From assembly GCA_021608145.1 (NCBI GenBank), contig JAKIHM010000001.1, positions 62,001-126,000 of the forward strand: a stretch of DNA of 64,000 nucleotides. Reading direction: 5' to 3'. The notes under the pieces were generated by a model. It saw only the letters and a list, made by a program, of their open reading frames with translations. It made no database searches and was not told where the DNA came from. The stretch is from Thermovorax subterraneus (GTDB lineage Bacteria; Bacillota; Thermosediminibacteria; Thermosediminibacterales; Thermosediminibacteraceae). Every line of letters starts with the position of its first letter. Within the stretch, counting starts at the first letter, position 1. The position numbers and the translations under genes are program-made. Of the stretch, positions 25,607-36,700 are shown piece by piece.

Positions 25607-26734
25607 TCAGCACAGCGGAGATTCGTTAAAGAGGCTGGCCCGGGATGAAGTGTCGAGGATTTCGTTTAGAATAGGTGAAAGCTTTTCGAAATCTACCAGA
25701 AAAGCATCGTGGCCCTGGTAGGATTCTATTTCCCTGTATTCTCCATAACCGCCTGCGGTATTTAACTGCTTAATAAAACTTCGAAGCTCATCAGGCGGAT
25801 AAAGCATGTCGGTATCTATGCCAACCATAAAGACCCTTGCCTTGATGCGCTTCAAGGCTTTCTCCAGGGAACCGTAGGGCTCAGCTATATTGTGCCTGTT
25901 CATAGCTTTTACAAGGCAAAGGTAAGTGTTTGCATCGAATCTTTTTACAAAAGATTCTCCGTGGTATTCTAAATAACTTTCTGCCAAAAACAGTCCTTTT
26001 TCTGCATCCATATTTCTCGAAAATCTTCTTTTGAAAAGTTCGTGGCTCTTATAGGTGAGAGTGCCGATCATCCTTGCCAATGAAAGCCCTCTTACAGGTT
26101 GGCCTAGTGAATAATAATTTCCGTTTCTCCAGGACGGGTCGTTTTCAATAGCTTTTATACCTACATAGTTGAACGCAATAGCCAAGGGGGAAAGCTCGTG
26201 AGTTGCAGCTATTGCAACAACTGTTTCTACAGAATCGGGGAAGGTTACGGCCCATTCAAGGGCCTGCATACCTCCTAAAGACCCGCCAATAGCCATCTTC
26301 AATTTTTCAACTCCAAGGTAATCAAGCAGAATCTTTTGCAGTCTTACCATATCCCGTATATTTATAGGAGGGAAATCATTGCCATAAGGATTTCCAGTCT
26401 TCGGGTTGATGGATGTCGGGCCTGTAGTTCCGTAGCAGCTTCCCAGTATGTTTGAGCATATAATGAAATATTTGTTCGTATCCAGTGCCTTTCCGGGGCC
26501 TATCAGCGGGTCCCACCAGCCGGGCTTGGGGTCCCGGCTGGAATACATCCCCGCAGCGTGAGCATCACCTGTTAAGGCGTGCAACACTAAAATGGTGTTG
26601 TCCTTTTTTCTGTTCAAGTTGCCGTAAGTTTCGTAAGCCACCTGAATAGCATCGAAAGTATATCCGCTTTCGGTGCTGAATTGAATTTCATCTTTTGTAA
26701 AGCGAAAAAAGCGTTTTTTTACGAGCATGACCAT
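25607..26734 (-). CDS. metX: Homoserine O-acetyltransferase
   Basis: A 375-residue alpha/beta hydrolase-fold enzyme that acetylates homoserine with acetyl-CoA. Seen are YETYGNLNRKKDNTILVLHALTGDAHAAG (split here: YETYGNLN, LVLHALTGDAHAAG), GPGKALDTNKYFIICSN, the nucleophile elbow GGSLGGMQALEW and the C-terminal catalytic GHDAFLVDF. It lies 20 bases downstream of metY in one operon, so its product feeds the sulfhydrylase directly. Control is by the S-box riboswitch at 28100-28217. The first codons (MVMLVKKRF) offer two starts. Confidence 0.95.
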   Translation of the reverse strand: MVMLVKKRFFRFTKDEIQFSTESGYTFDAIQVAYETYGNLNRKKDNTILVLHALTGDAHAAGMYSSRDPKPGWWDPLIGPGKALDTNKYFIICSNILGSCYGTTGPTSINPKTGNPYGNDFPPINIRDMVRLQKILLDYLGVEKLKMAIGGSLGGMQALEWAVTFPDSVETVVAIAATHELSPLAIAFNYVGIKAIENDPSWRNGNYYSLGQPVRGLSLARMIGTLTYKSHELFKRRFSRNMDAEKGLFLAESYLEYHGESFVKRFDANTYLCLVKAMNRHNIAEPYGSLEKALKRIKARVFMVGIDTDMLYPPDELRSFIKQLNTAGGYGEYREIESYQGHDAFLVDFEKLSPILNEILDTSSRASLFNESPLC

Positions 26735-26754
26735 CCCCCTCGGTTATAAATTTT

Positions 26755-28032
<1,278 letters not shown>

Positions 28033-28056
28033 CTATTCCTCCTTTTATTTTTGTGT

Positions 28057-28091
28057 AAAAAAAACCCCCTTCGATAAGAAGAGGGTTTTTT
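28057..28091 (-). terminator. S-box expression-platform terminator
   Basis: On the minus strand ACCCTCTTC and GAAGGGGGT pair around TTATC with one G-T pair, followed by eight T. The upstream arm overlaps bases that can pair with the 3' side of the aptamer, the usual SAM-dependent switch. Confidence 0.88.
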
Positions 28092-28099
28092 CAACCTTC

Positions 28100-28217
28100 C
28101 TCTTATCTCTCAAAACGCGTTTTAGCGTTTTGCAGGAATTGGCACCTTCGCGCTTTTATTAAAGACGCGGGTTGCCGGGCTTCATCGGGCCAGTCCCTCC
28201 ACCACTCTTGATAAGAG
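28100..28217 (-). promoter_or_regulatory. SAM-I (S-box) riboswitch
   Basis: Read on the minus strand: CTCTTATCAAGAGTGGTGGA, GGGACTGGCCC, GATGAAGCCCGGCAACC, AGGTGCCAATTCCTGC, and a closing strand GAGATAAGAG that pairs with the first bases. These are the conserved S-box blocks in order. S-adenosylmethionine binding should favour the terminator at 28057-28091 and switch off metY-metX. Confidence 0.97.
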
Positions 28218-28244
28218 GCCAATTTTCAATTTTAATTTAAAGCA

Positions 28245-28274
28245 ATTATACCAGTATACTAGGAATTCTGTCAA
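28245..28274 (-). promoter_or_regulatory. Sigma-A promoter of the metY-metX operon
   Basis: Minus strand TTGACA (28274-28269) and TATAAT (28250-28245), 18 bp apart. The transcript would start about 20 bases before the S-box. Confidence 0.85.
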
Positions 28275-28364
28275 TATATTTTACGAATTTGTTACAAGGT
28301 GGACGAGATAGTATTGATTCTGGTATTATAGACTAAGAGGCAATTATGCTTTGCGAGGTGGACC

Positions 28365-28934
28365 ATGAGGCTGCTGGAAAAATTTAAGGAGGCTGAAAAA
28401 CTCCTAAAATTTGCAAAAAATTGTGAAGGCGTTGCTCGGGTTGAACTCATATCGGCCCGGGACGTGGTGGTGGATGAGCGGGTTAGGTTTCAATGCAGCC
28501 ATTCAGGCTGCAGGGAGTACGGGAAGAGGTTTATGTGCCCTCCTTATGTGCCAGATGTAGATGAATTTAGAAAACTTGTCTCCAAATACTTTATGGCAGT
28601 CATTCTGCAGGTGGAAGGGCAAACAGCAGGCGACGATGCAGAAAATGAGGCAAAAAGGCTTGCCCTTCTTTTGCACGAGGCGGTTTATAAAACGGAAAAG
28701 AAAGCTTTTTCTTCTGGCTTTCATTTTGCTGCCGGGTTTATAGGAGGGCCGTGTATATTGTGCGAAAGATGTCCTGCTGCCGGTGGACACGGTTATTGTG
28801 TCCAGAGGGAGAAGGCAAGGCCATCTATGGAAGCAATGGGTATTGATGTATTTAAAACTTGCGAAAATGCGGGGCTAGAATTTGCCTTTACGCCGGGGAA
28901 GGTGGTCTGGACCGGAATGGTATTGCTGGACTAA
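28365..28934 (+). CDS. DUF2284 metal-binding protein
   Basis: A 189-residue protein of the DUF2284 family, thought to bind metal or Fe-S through many cysteines. Seen are FQCSHSGCREYGKRFMCPPYVP, split as FQCSHSGCREYGK and RFMCPPYVP, then GGPCILCERCPAAGGHGYC and the arginine- and proline-containing EKARPSMEAMGID. It starts with ATG 28365 behind GCGAGGTGG. Function unknown; no obvious operon partner apart from the secreted protein 18 bases downstream. Confidence 0.85.
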   Translation: MRLLEKFKEAEKLLKFAKNCEGVARVELISARDVVVDERVRFQCSHSGCREYGKRFMCPPYVPDVDEFRKLVSKYFMAVILQVEGQTAGDDAENEAKRLALLLHEAVYKTEKKAFSSGFHFAAGFIGGPCILCERCPAAGGHGYCVQREKARPSMEAMGIDVFKTCENAGLEFAFTPGKVVWTGMVLLD

Positions 28935-28952
28935 TGAAGGGGGTCGTAGAAT

Positions 28953-30368
28953 TTGAGGAATATCCGAAAAATAGCCGTTCTTTTTTTAATCGGAGTCTTT
29001 TTATTATCGGCGGTGTCGCCTCTTGAAGTATACGGTGCCGGAACCATTAAAGTTTTCCTGAATGGCAGGGAAATAAAGCCCGATGTGCCGCCGGTGATGA
29101 AATCGAGCAGGGTGCTCGTGCCATTTAGATTTTTGGGCGAAAATTTGGGGGCGAATGTCCATTGGGATGAAAAGACGAAAACGATTACCGCTGTAAAAGG
29201 TTCAACGCAGATTACCCTCAGGATAGGTGATTCCGTCGCCTACATAAACGGAAAGCCGGTAAAACTAGATGTTCCTGCTCTGATCGTAAAAGGGAGGACA
29301 ATGGTTCCTATACGCTTTTTTAGCGAGGCTTTTAGAGCGCAAGTTCACTGGGATGGCGCTAAAATGGCGGTGTTTATAACTGTAAAAGAAGGGCTTACCA
29401 AATACATCTTGGGATATTATTATTCCCAGTCCTACGACGATTTCATAAAGAACGTGGAAAAGCTCACTTCCGTTGCGGCCAAGTGGTACACCCTTGACGA
29501 AAGTTCGAACCTGGTAAGTTACGACAATTCCCGCTATATTATGAAACCGCAGGATTATAATTTAGTCCTCGAGGCGGCACGGCAAAAAGGCGTCAAGGTA
29601 TATGCCCTCATTTTTGAATCGGACCGCGCGCGCTTGAGCCAGGCCTTGGCTACTCCGGAAAAAAGGAAGGCGTTAATAGGCCAGATAGTAAGTGAGGTAG
29701 AAAAGGAAAACTACGACGGCGTCAATATCGACTTCGAATATATAAAACCGGAGGATAAAGAGAATTTTAATAGTTTTATAATTGAGCTATACAATGCCTT
29801 AAAATCAAAAAACAAGTCTCTAAACATTTCCCTCCCTGCAAAGACAGAAAGAACCGACTGGTGGCCGGCGTACGACTATGAAGTCTTGGGCAAGTACAGC
29901 GATTTCGTAGTTATCATGGCTTACGACAAAAGCCCAAGTACGCCGGGGCCTCAGGCGGGTGTGGATTGGACGAGGGAAGTGGTGGATTACGCCATAGCGA
30001 GGATACCGGCCCAAAAGGTGGTCTTAGGTGTAGGCTATTACGGCTATGCCTGGACAGATGGCCTAAGGTACACAGTGTTGGAGGAAAAGAATCAGATGAC
30101 CTACTCAAGGATACTCTTTTTAGACGAATTAAAGGGCAAGTACGGCTTGAAAATGAACCTGGACGGAAATTCGCTTATGGCTTACGGAAGTTTTAAAGAC
30201 GAAAAAGGTGTAACTTATCAAATCTGGATGGAAAGCGGTGCTTCGGTGGATGCCAAATGCAAAATGGTCATAGAAAAAGGCCTCAAGGGAATAGCGGTGT
30301 GGAGGTTGGGCTATACCACGGCGAATTTTTGGCAGGCCGTATACGACAATTTTAAGGCTGCAAAGTGA
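28953..30368 (+). CDS. Secreted stalk-domain plus GH18 (chitinase-fold) protein
   Basis: A 471-residue exported protein. The signal peptide is MRNIRKIAVLFLIGVFLLSA with cleavage likely near VYGAG. Residues about 30-145 are two halves of a copper-amine-oxidase N-terminal-like stalk domain (VFLNGREIKPDVPPV, RVLVPFRFLGENLGANVHWD, AYINGKPVKLDVPAL, GRTMVPIRFFSEAFRAQVHWD in family order). Residues about 150-470 are a GH18 barrel with YDGVNIDFEYI, which keeps the DxxDxDxE acid. Relatives such as spore cortex hydrolases act on peptidoglycan, which is the likely target. The start is TTG 28953, with GAAGGGGG upstream. Confidence 0.88.
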   Translation: MRNIRKIAVLFLIGVFLLSAVSPLEVYGAGTIKVFLNGREIKPDVPPVMKSSRVLVPFRFLGENLGANVHWDEKTKTITAVKGSTQITLRIGDSVAYINGKPVKLDVPALIVKGRTMVPIRFFSEAFRAQVHWDGAKMAVFITVKEGLTKYILGYYYSQSYDDFIKNVEKLTSVAAKWYTLDESSNLVSYDNSRYIMKPQDYNLVLEAARQKGVKVYALIFESDRARLSQALATPEKRKALIGQIVSEVEKENYDGVNIDFEYIKPEDKENFNSFIIELYNALKSKNKSLNISLPAKTERTDWWPAYDYEVLGKYSDFVVIMAYDKSPSTPGPQAGVDWTREVVDYAIARIPAQKVVLGVGYYGYAWTDGLRYTVLEEKNQMTYSRILFLDELKGKYGLKMNLDGNSLMAYGSFKDEKGVTYQIWMESGASVDAKCKMVIEKGLKGIAVWRLGYTTANFWQAVYDNFKAAK

Positions 30369-30379
30369 TTCTGTTGTTT

Positions 30380-30418
30380 AAACACCTTCGGTAGAGAAAA
30401 AAACCGAAGGTGTTTTAT
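30380..30418 (+). terminator. Terminator after the GH18 gene
   Basis: AACACCTTCGGT/ACCGAAGGTGTT form a perfect 12-bp stem, followed by TTAT. The loop is A-rich, so minus-strand termination is also possible. Confidence 0.85.
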
Positions 30419-30513
30419 ATAAACAATCATGTAAAAAGTTTCACAAATATCTTTATGGGATTTCATTGTTGTGATAATATAAAAAACAGAATCATGTGGC
30501 AGGAGTTGATATT

Positions 30514-31338
30514 TTGGAAGTAATCGCCTTTGTAGGCAAAAGCGGCACTGGAAAAAGCCACCGGGCTCACCTGGTGGCAAGGCAGTATGGTGCCGAACTT
30601 ATAATTGACGATGGGCTTTTGATCCACGGAAATAGGGTGGTAGCCGGTTATTCGGCAAAAAGGGAGGAGACGAAGGTAGGTGCTATAAGAAGGGCGCTTT
30701 TTCAGGAGCCGCATCATGCCGAAGAAGTCAGGGAGAAGTTGAGAGAAATTGCGGCAGAGAGAATCCTAGTTATAGGCACTTCGGAAAAAATGGTAAGATC
30801 GATCTGCAGGACGTTAGAGCTCCCGGAGCCCAAAAAAGTTGTATTTATCGAGGAAGTATCCACCCCTAGGGAAATCGAAGAGGCAAGAAGGATAAGGACT
30901 GTAGATGGAAAACACGTAATACCGGTGCCCACGCTCGAGATAAAGAAATACTTTTCGGGGTATCTTTTAGACCCCCTTAAAATTTTTTACCGCCGGGGCA
31001 GGCAGGAAATCGTTGCAGAAAAGTCGGTGGTGAGGCCTACTTACAGCTATCTAGGACGGTATACTGTTGCCGATACGGTGATAAGCCAGATTGCTTTACA
31101 TGTGGCAAGAAACATAGAAGGTATAGGAGGCGGAGGGAGGGCTGTCGTTGAAAACCATGGCTCTGGAGTCGCGATTAGTTTAGAACTTACGGTACAGTAC
31201 GGGATTCCAATTCTGCCGCTGATGGAGAAAGTCCAGCAGGAGGTGAAGGAAAAGGTAGAATATATGACGGCTTTAAATGTGCTGAGGGTAGATATCAAGG
31301 TAAAAAAACTTTTTTTCAGGAAGGAAAAAGAGGCGTAA
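30514..31338 (+). CDS. P-loop ATP-binding protein fused to an Asp23/Gls24 domain
   Basis: A 274-residue protein with an N-terminal P-loop FVGKSGTGKSHRAHLVA (Walker A GKSGTGKS at about residues 7-14), an Asp-rich IIDDGLLIHG, and a helical middle. The last 110 residues form an Asp23/Gls24 (DUF322) domain: YSYLGRYTVADTVISQIALHVARNIEGI in parts, then GIPILPLMEKVQQEVKEKVEYMT. TTG 30514 is preferred because AGGAG lies 8 bases before it; GTG 30496 is in frame. Asp23 proteins are linked to envelope stress. The role of the nucleotide-binding part is unknown. Confidence 0.78.
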   Translation: MEVIAFVGKSGTGKSHRAHLVARQYGAELIIDDGLLIHGNRVVAGYSAKREETKVGAIRRALFQEPHHAEEVREKLREIAAERILVIGTSEKMVRSICRTLELPEPKKVVFIEEVSTPREIEEARRIRTVDGKHVIPVPTLEIKKYFSGYLLDPLKIFYRRGRQEIVAEKSVVRPTYSYLGRYTVADTVISQIALHVARNIEGIGGGGRAVVENHGSGVAISLELTVQYGIPILPLMEKVQQEVKEKVEYMTALNVLRVDIKVKKLFFRKEKEA

Positions 31339-31412
31339 TGTAGAATATAAAATAATCTATAAATTATGCATTCTGTTATTGGTGCGAATTCTGTGAAGGG
31401 GAGGAAAAATAG

Positions 31413-31949
31413 ATGGGTTGCTGTGAATGCAAAGAATCGGGGTTTGATGCCAGATTTCCGGATGAAGAAGTAGACCTTGCCCTTTTAGAAGGGGTGCTCG
31501 AAAAGTACAGGGGCAATCCCGGCAGCCTCATAACGGTGCTACAAAAAGCCCAAGATATCTACGGATACCTGCCCAGGAAGGTGCTCTACCATATCGCCCG
31601 GGAAATAAAAGTAAAACCCGCCAAAGTATTTGGGGTTGCCACGTTCTATGCCCAGTTTAGATTGAGACCCATAGGCAAGCACCTTATAATGGTATGCCAC
31701 GGCACAGCCTGCCATGTAAACGGGGCTGAACTAATCACCAGTGCCCTCTGCGACGAACTGAAAATTAATGAAGGAGAGACTACAAAAGACGGGCTTTTTA
31801 CCCTTCAGAATGTGGCTTGCCTTGGATGCTGCAGCCTTGCTCCGGTGATGATGATAGACGGTGAAGCTTACGGCAAACTTACCCCGGATAAAGCCAGGGG
31901 CATCATAAGGGAAATTTTGAAGAAAGAGACGGAAAAAGAGGGGGTGTAG
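31413..31949 (+). CDS. NuoE-like [2Fe-2S] subunit of an NADH-linked oxidoreductase
   Basis: A 178-residue thioredoxin-fold ferredoxin of the NuoE/HndA/HydC type. The family features are LLEGVLEKYRGNPGSLITVLQKAQDIYGYLP (N-terminal helix block), ATFYAQFRLRP, and four cluster cysteines in CHGTACHVNG and NVACLGCCSLAPV. The extra N-terminal CCECKESGF is unusual. First gene of a three-gene operon with NuoF-like and large fusion subunits, 4 bases apart from the next. Confidence 0.9.
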   Translation: MGCCECKESGFDARFPDEEVDLALLEGVLEKYRGNPGSLITVLQKAQDIYGYLPRKVLYHIAREIKVKPAKVFGVATFYAQFRLRPIGKHLIMVCHGTACHVNGAELITSALCDELKINEGETTKDGLFTLQNVACLGCCSLAPVMMIDGEAYGKLTPDKARGIIREILKKETEKEGV

Positions 31950-31953
31950 GAGA

Positions 31954-33705
31954 ATGAAGGTGATAGTTGGACTGGGAAGCTGCGGAATTGCCGCAGGGGG
32001 GAACAAGGTACTTCAAGCGGTTAATGAAGAGGTAAGAAAGAGAAATCTGGACGTGGAAGTTAAAAAAGCGGGATGCATAGGGATGTGCTACTTAGAGCCC
32101 TTGGTAGAAGTGGTGGACGACGAAGGGAAAAGCACGATGTACGTGAGAGTGACGCCGGATGTTGTGAAGGACATTTTTGAAAATCACGTGGAAAAAGGAG
32201 TGGTGGTGAGCGAGTACGCCCTTTCGGACGAGGACAGGGCTTATATAGAAGGTCAGCTAAGGATCGCGCTTAGAAATTGTGGTAAAATTGACCCTGAATG
32301 TATAGACGAGTATATAGAAGTAGGGGGATATAAAGCCTTAGAAAAAGCCTTAAAAGAGATGACACCTGAAGAAGTCATAGAAGAGATAAAAATTTCAGGC
32401 CTGAGGGGAAGGGGAGGAGCGGGCTTTCCTACCTGGTTTAAGTGGAATGCCACAAGGACTGCTCCTGGGACACCGAAATACGTGGTGTGCAATGCCGATG
32501 AAGGAGACCCGGGGGCATTCATGGACAGGAGCGTCTTGGAAGGCGACCCACACTCGGTGCTCGAAGGAATGGCAATAGCAGCATATGCCATCGGGGCAGA
32601 GGCTGGATATATCTACGTAAGGGCTGAATATCCCCTTGCCATTAAAAGGTTGGAGATAGCCATATCCCAGGCTAGAGAAAAGGGTTTTCTGGGAAAAAAC
32701 ATCATGGGGACGAACTTTTCCTTCGATATAAATATAAAGGCCGGTGCGGGAGCCTTCGTATGCGGTGAAGAGACGGCATTAATAGCATCTTTGGAAGGAG
32801 AAAGGGGAATGCCCAGGCTCAAGCCGCCTTTCCCGGCTCAAAAGGGTTACATGGGCAAACCCACCAACATCAACAACGTTGAAACTTTTGCCAATGTGCC
32901 CTGGATAATACAAAACGGGGGCAAAGCCTTCGCTGCTGTAGGCACCGAAAAGAGCAAAGGCACTAAAGTCTTTGCCTTGGCAGGGAAGGTAAAAAGAGGA
33001 GGCCTTGTAGAGGTCCCGATGGGGGTGCCGCTTAGGGAAGTCATTTTCAAAATAGGTGGCGGCATTAAAGGAGACAGGAAGATAAAGGCCGTGCAGCTTG
33101 GAGGGCCTTCCGGCGGCTGCATTCCGGAGTCCCTTTTGGACACGCCGGTAGATTACGAGTCTATCGTTAAAACCGGTGCAATAATGGGCTCGGGCGGCAT
33201 GATCGTAATGGACGAGACCACCTGCATGGTGGACATGGCGAGGTTCTTCCTGGACTTCACACAAAAGGAGTCCTGCGGAAAGTGCACCCACTGCAGGATA
33301 GGCACCAAGAGGATGCTGGAAATCCTTGAAAGAATCTGCAGGGGTGAGGGCAAAGAAGAAGACCTTGAAGTGCTGGAAGAACTCGCTATGAACGTCAAGG
33401 AGGGGTCGCTCTGCGGCCTGGGGCAGACAGCGCCAAATCCGGTGCTTACGACGCTCAAATACTTCCGCCATGAGTACGAAGCCCATATAAAAGACAAAAA
33501 ATGCCCGGCCAAGCAGTGCAAAGCTCTTATAACCTACAGAATTGACCCGGCAAAATGCAAAAGCTGCGGCCTATGTGCCCGCAAGTGCCCTGTAAATACC
33601 ATAAAGGGTTCGAAAGGACAGCCTTACGAGATAATCCAGGAAAACTGCACCAAGTGCGGCACTTGTATGGAAGTCTGCCGCTTTGGAGCAGTATACGTAG
33701 AATAA
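31954..33705 (+). CDS. NuoF-like FMN/NADH-binding subunit
   Basis: A 583-residue subunit with an N-terminal thioredoxin-like [2Fe-2S] domain (GLGSCGIAAGG, KAGCIGMCYLEP), the NuoF core with the NADH/FMN sites GLRGRGGAGFPTWFKW and CNADEGDPGAFMDR, the [4Fe-4S] motif ESCGKCTHCRIGT, and two C-terminal ferredoxin clusters CKSCGLCARKCP and CTKCGTCMEVCRF. This is the architecture of HydB/HndC and of NAD-reducing formate dehydrogenase beta subunits, used in soluble and sometimes electron-bifurcating complexes. It passes electrons between NADH and the large subunit downstream. Confidence 0.93.
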   Translation: MKVIVGLGSCGIAAGGNKVLQAVNEEVRKRNLDVEVKKAGCIGMCYLEPLVEVVDDEGKSTMYVRVTPDVVKDIFENHVEKGVVVSEYALSDEDRAYIEGQLRIALRNCGKIDPECIDEYIEVGGYKALEKALKEMTPEEVIEEIKISGLRGRGGAGFPTWFKWNATRTAPGTPKYVVCNADEGDPGAFMDRSVLEGDPHSVLEGMAIAAYAIGAEAGYIYVRAEYPLAIKRLEIAISQAREKGFLGKNIMGTNFSFDINIKAGAGAFVCGEETALIASLEGERGMPRLKPPFPAQKGYMGKPTNINNVETFANVPWIIQNGGKAFAAVGTEKSKGTKVFALAGKVKRGGLVEVPMGVPLREVIFKIGGGIKGDRKIKAVQLGGPSGGCIPESLLDTPVDYESIVKTGAIMGSGGMIVMDETTCMVDMARFFLDFTQKESCGKCTHCRIGTKRMLEILERICRGEGKEEDLEVLEELAMNVKEGSLCGLGQTAPNPVLTTLKYFRHEYEAHIKDKKCPAKQCKALITYRIDPAKCKSCGLCARKCPVNTIKGSKGQPYEIIQENCTKCGTCMEVCRFGAVYVE

Positions 33706-33723
33706 GGCGAGGGAGGGGAAGAC

Positions 33724-36700
33724 ATGGAGAAGATTAGTCTCAACATAAACGGAAGAGAAGTAAAAGGCTATAAAGGACAAACCATCTTGGAAGTCGCGAG
33801 GGAAAATGGGATAGAAATCCCCACCCTGTGTTATGACGAGAGGGTCAAGATATACGGTTCCTGCGGACTTTGCCTTGTGGAGGTGCAGGGTGCACCAAAA
33901 CTTCTCAGGGCCTGCGCGACGGAAATCAGCGAGGGAATGGTAATCTATACGGACAATAAAAAGATCCGGAAAGCGAGGAAGATGGCTTTAGAACTCCTTT
34001 TGTCCAACCACATAGGAGACTGCAGGCCGCCCTGCCGCCAAGCTTGTCCGGCTCACACCGACTGTCAAGGTTATGTGGGGCTGATTGCAAACGGCAGGTA
34101 CCAGGAAGCGGTAAAACTCATAAAGGAAAACCTGCCGCTGCCGGCCAGCATCGGAAGGATATGTCCCCATCCTTGCGAGGATGCGTGCAGGAGAAAGCTG
34201 GTGGAAGAACCCATCGCCATAGCTTGGCTGAAGAGCTTCGTAGGAGATGTAGATTTAGCTTCCGGGCATCCATATATGCCGGAGATAAAACCGCCTACCG
34301 GCAAATCGGTGGCAGTAGTGGGAAGCGGGCCTGCAGGGCTTAGCGCGGCGTACTATCTTGCCAAAGAAGGCCACAAGGTAGTGGTATACGAAGCTATGGA
34401 AAAACCCGGTGGCATGTTGAGGTACGGCATACCCCAATACAGGCTGCCCAAAGAAGTGCTGGACAGAGAGATTGAGCTCATCAAAAAGATGGGCGTCGAA
34501 TTCGTGACAAACTGCAAGATAGGAAAAGATGTAACGCTGGATTATCTAAGGGCGAAATACGATGCGGTTTTCTTAGCGATAGGTGCGTGGAAAAGCTCGA
34601 AACTTCGCTGCCCGGGTGAGGAACTGCCGGGAGTCATGGGAGGCATCGACTTTTTAAGAAAAGTGGCTAAGGGCGAGCCGGTGGAAATGGGCAAGAAAGT
34701 GGCGGTAGTAGGTGGAGGAAACACCGCCATGGATGCCTGCCGCACCGCGGTACGCCTTGGGGCTGACGAAGTTTACGTCCTATACCGCCGGACAAGAAAT
34801 GAGATGCCTGCCAACGAAGTCGAAATAAAAGAAGCTGAGGAAGAGGGAGTAAAATTCATATTCTTGGTAGCACCTCTGGAAATAATGGAGAAAAACGGGC
34901 GAGTTGGAGCTATAAGGCTTCAGAAGATGAGGTTAGGAGAACCCGATGCTTCCGGCAGGAGAAAGCCCGAGCCCATTCCAGGGGAGGAGATAGTGCTGGA
35001 AGTAGATATGGTAATTGCTGCAATAGGGCAGGAAGTTGACGCGACGGGCTTTGACGGCGTAAATCTCACGAAAAGGGGCACTATTTCCGCTGCCGAAGGC
35101 ACCTTTGCCACCAATCTTGCGGGGGTTTTCGCCGGTGGCGATGCTATAAACGAAGGACCTGGAATAGCCATAGAGGCTGTGGCCGACGGAAAGCGAGCAG
35201 CCGACGTGATAATGAGCTACCTAGAGGGCGAAGTCATACCCTATGAGGAACCTTATTTAGTGCGGCGAGATGACTTGTCGGAAGAGGATTTTGCCGACAG
35301 GGAAAAAATTCCAAGGGTCCGGATGGCACACCTTTCCCCTGAAGAGAGAAAGACTAATTTCAGGGAAATTGTCCTCGGCTACAGCGAAGAAGAAGCGAAA
35401 AAAGAGGCAATGCGGTGTCTCGAGTGTGGCTGCAAGGACTATTTTGAATGCAAACTAATAAAATACGCCAACGAATACGGCGTAAGCCCGGAAAAATTCG
35501 CCGGAGAAGCAAATAAGTACAATTACAAAGACGACCATCCTTTTATCGTGAGGGACCCGCAAAAGTGTATCCTGTGCGGCCTTTGCGTGAGGGTTTGCGA
35601 CGAGGTGATGGGAGTAACCGCACTGGGGCTTGTAAACAGGGGCTTTGTGACGGTTGTAAAACCCGAGTTCGAGCTGCCTTTAAAGGAAACGAGCTGCATT
35701 TCCTGCGGGCAGTGCGTAGCCGTCTGCCCGACCGGAGCACTGCAGGAAAGGCCGCCAGTGGCAAAATCCGTGCCCCTTAAGACCGAACAGAAGAAGACCG
35801 TGTGTTCCTTCTGCGGCGTGGGCTGCAGCCTGAACCTCGATATAAGGGGAGACATGCTGCTAAGGGCTTTGCCGGACAGGGAAAGCTCGGTAGACGGTGG
35901 ACACCTTTGCGTAAAGGGCCGGTTCGGTTTCAGTGCGCTTTCCATGAAAGAAAGGCTAACCATGCCGATGGTCAAGAAAAACGGGAAATTAGAAAATGCC
36001 TCTTACGAGGAAGCGGTGCTCTATGCGGCAAGAAAGGCAAGGGGGTTGAGCGCCCTTTACGGGCCGGAAAGCCTCGCGGTATTCGTATCGCCGGGACTTA
36101 CCAATGAAGAGATTTTCGCTATAAAAGAGTTCGCAAAAGGCCTTGGGACTCCCTATATCGCTTCTATTGGAAGCGATCCTAGTGGCCTCAAAGATGTATT
36201 AGGATATGATGCTTCCACAAACTCCCTTGAAGAATTGTCGACCACCGATGTGGTGCTCCTAATAGGTTGCCGGGCAATGGAGGATTACGCTGTAGCAGGA
36301 CTCAAGATAAGGGAGGCGCTGAAAAAAGGTGCAAAATTGGTGGTGATAAATCCAGAACCGTCTTACCTGGATGAAGATGCCGTTAAGGTGTTAAGGCCCG
36401 AAAACAACGTAGAATTTTTGAAGGCGCTATTAAAAGCGCTGATTGAAGAAGGATTTACAGCGGGAGTTTCAAAAGCTGAAGGGTTCGAGCAGCTAAAAGA
36501 GTCTCTTGACGGCGTAACCGTTCCGGAAGATCTGCGGGAAGTTGCCCGCATTTACGGACAGGCGAAAAACGCCATGGTGGTCTTCGACCATGAAAGGATG
36601 ACGAAGGATGCCGAAAGGCTAATAGCTTCCATTGCCGTGGTATCGGGTCATATAGGAAAACCGCGAAACGGCATAATCATGTTGAGAGGCAAGAATAACG

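Noticed and set aside
32779-33486. Long minus-strand frame of 235 residues inside the NuoF-like gene
   Set aside because: Antisense shadow of a strongly conserved gene; codon composition reflects the opposite strand.
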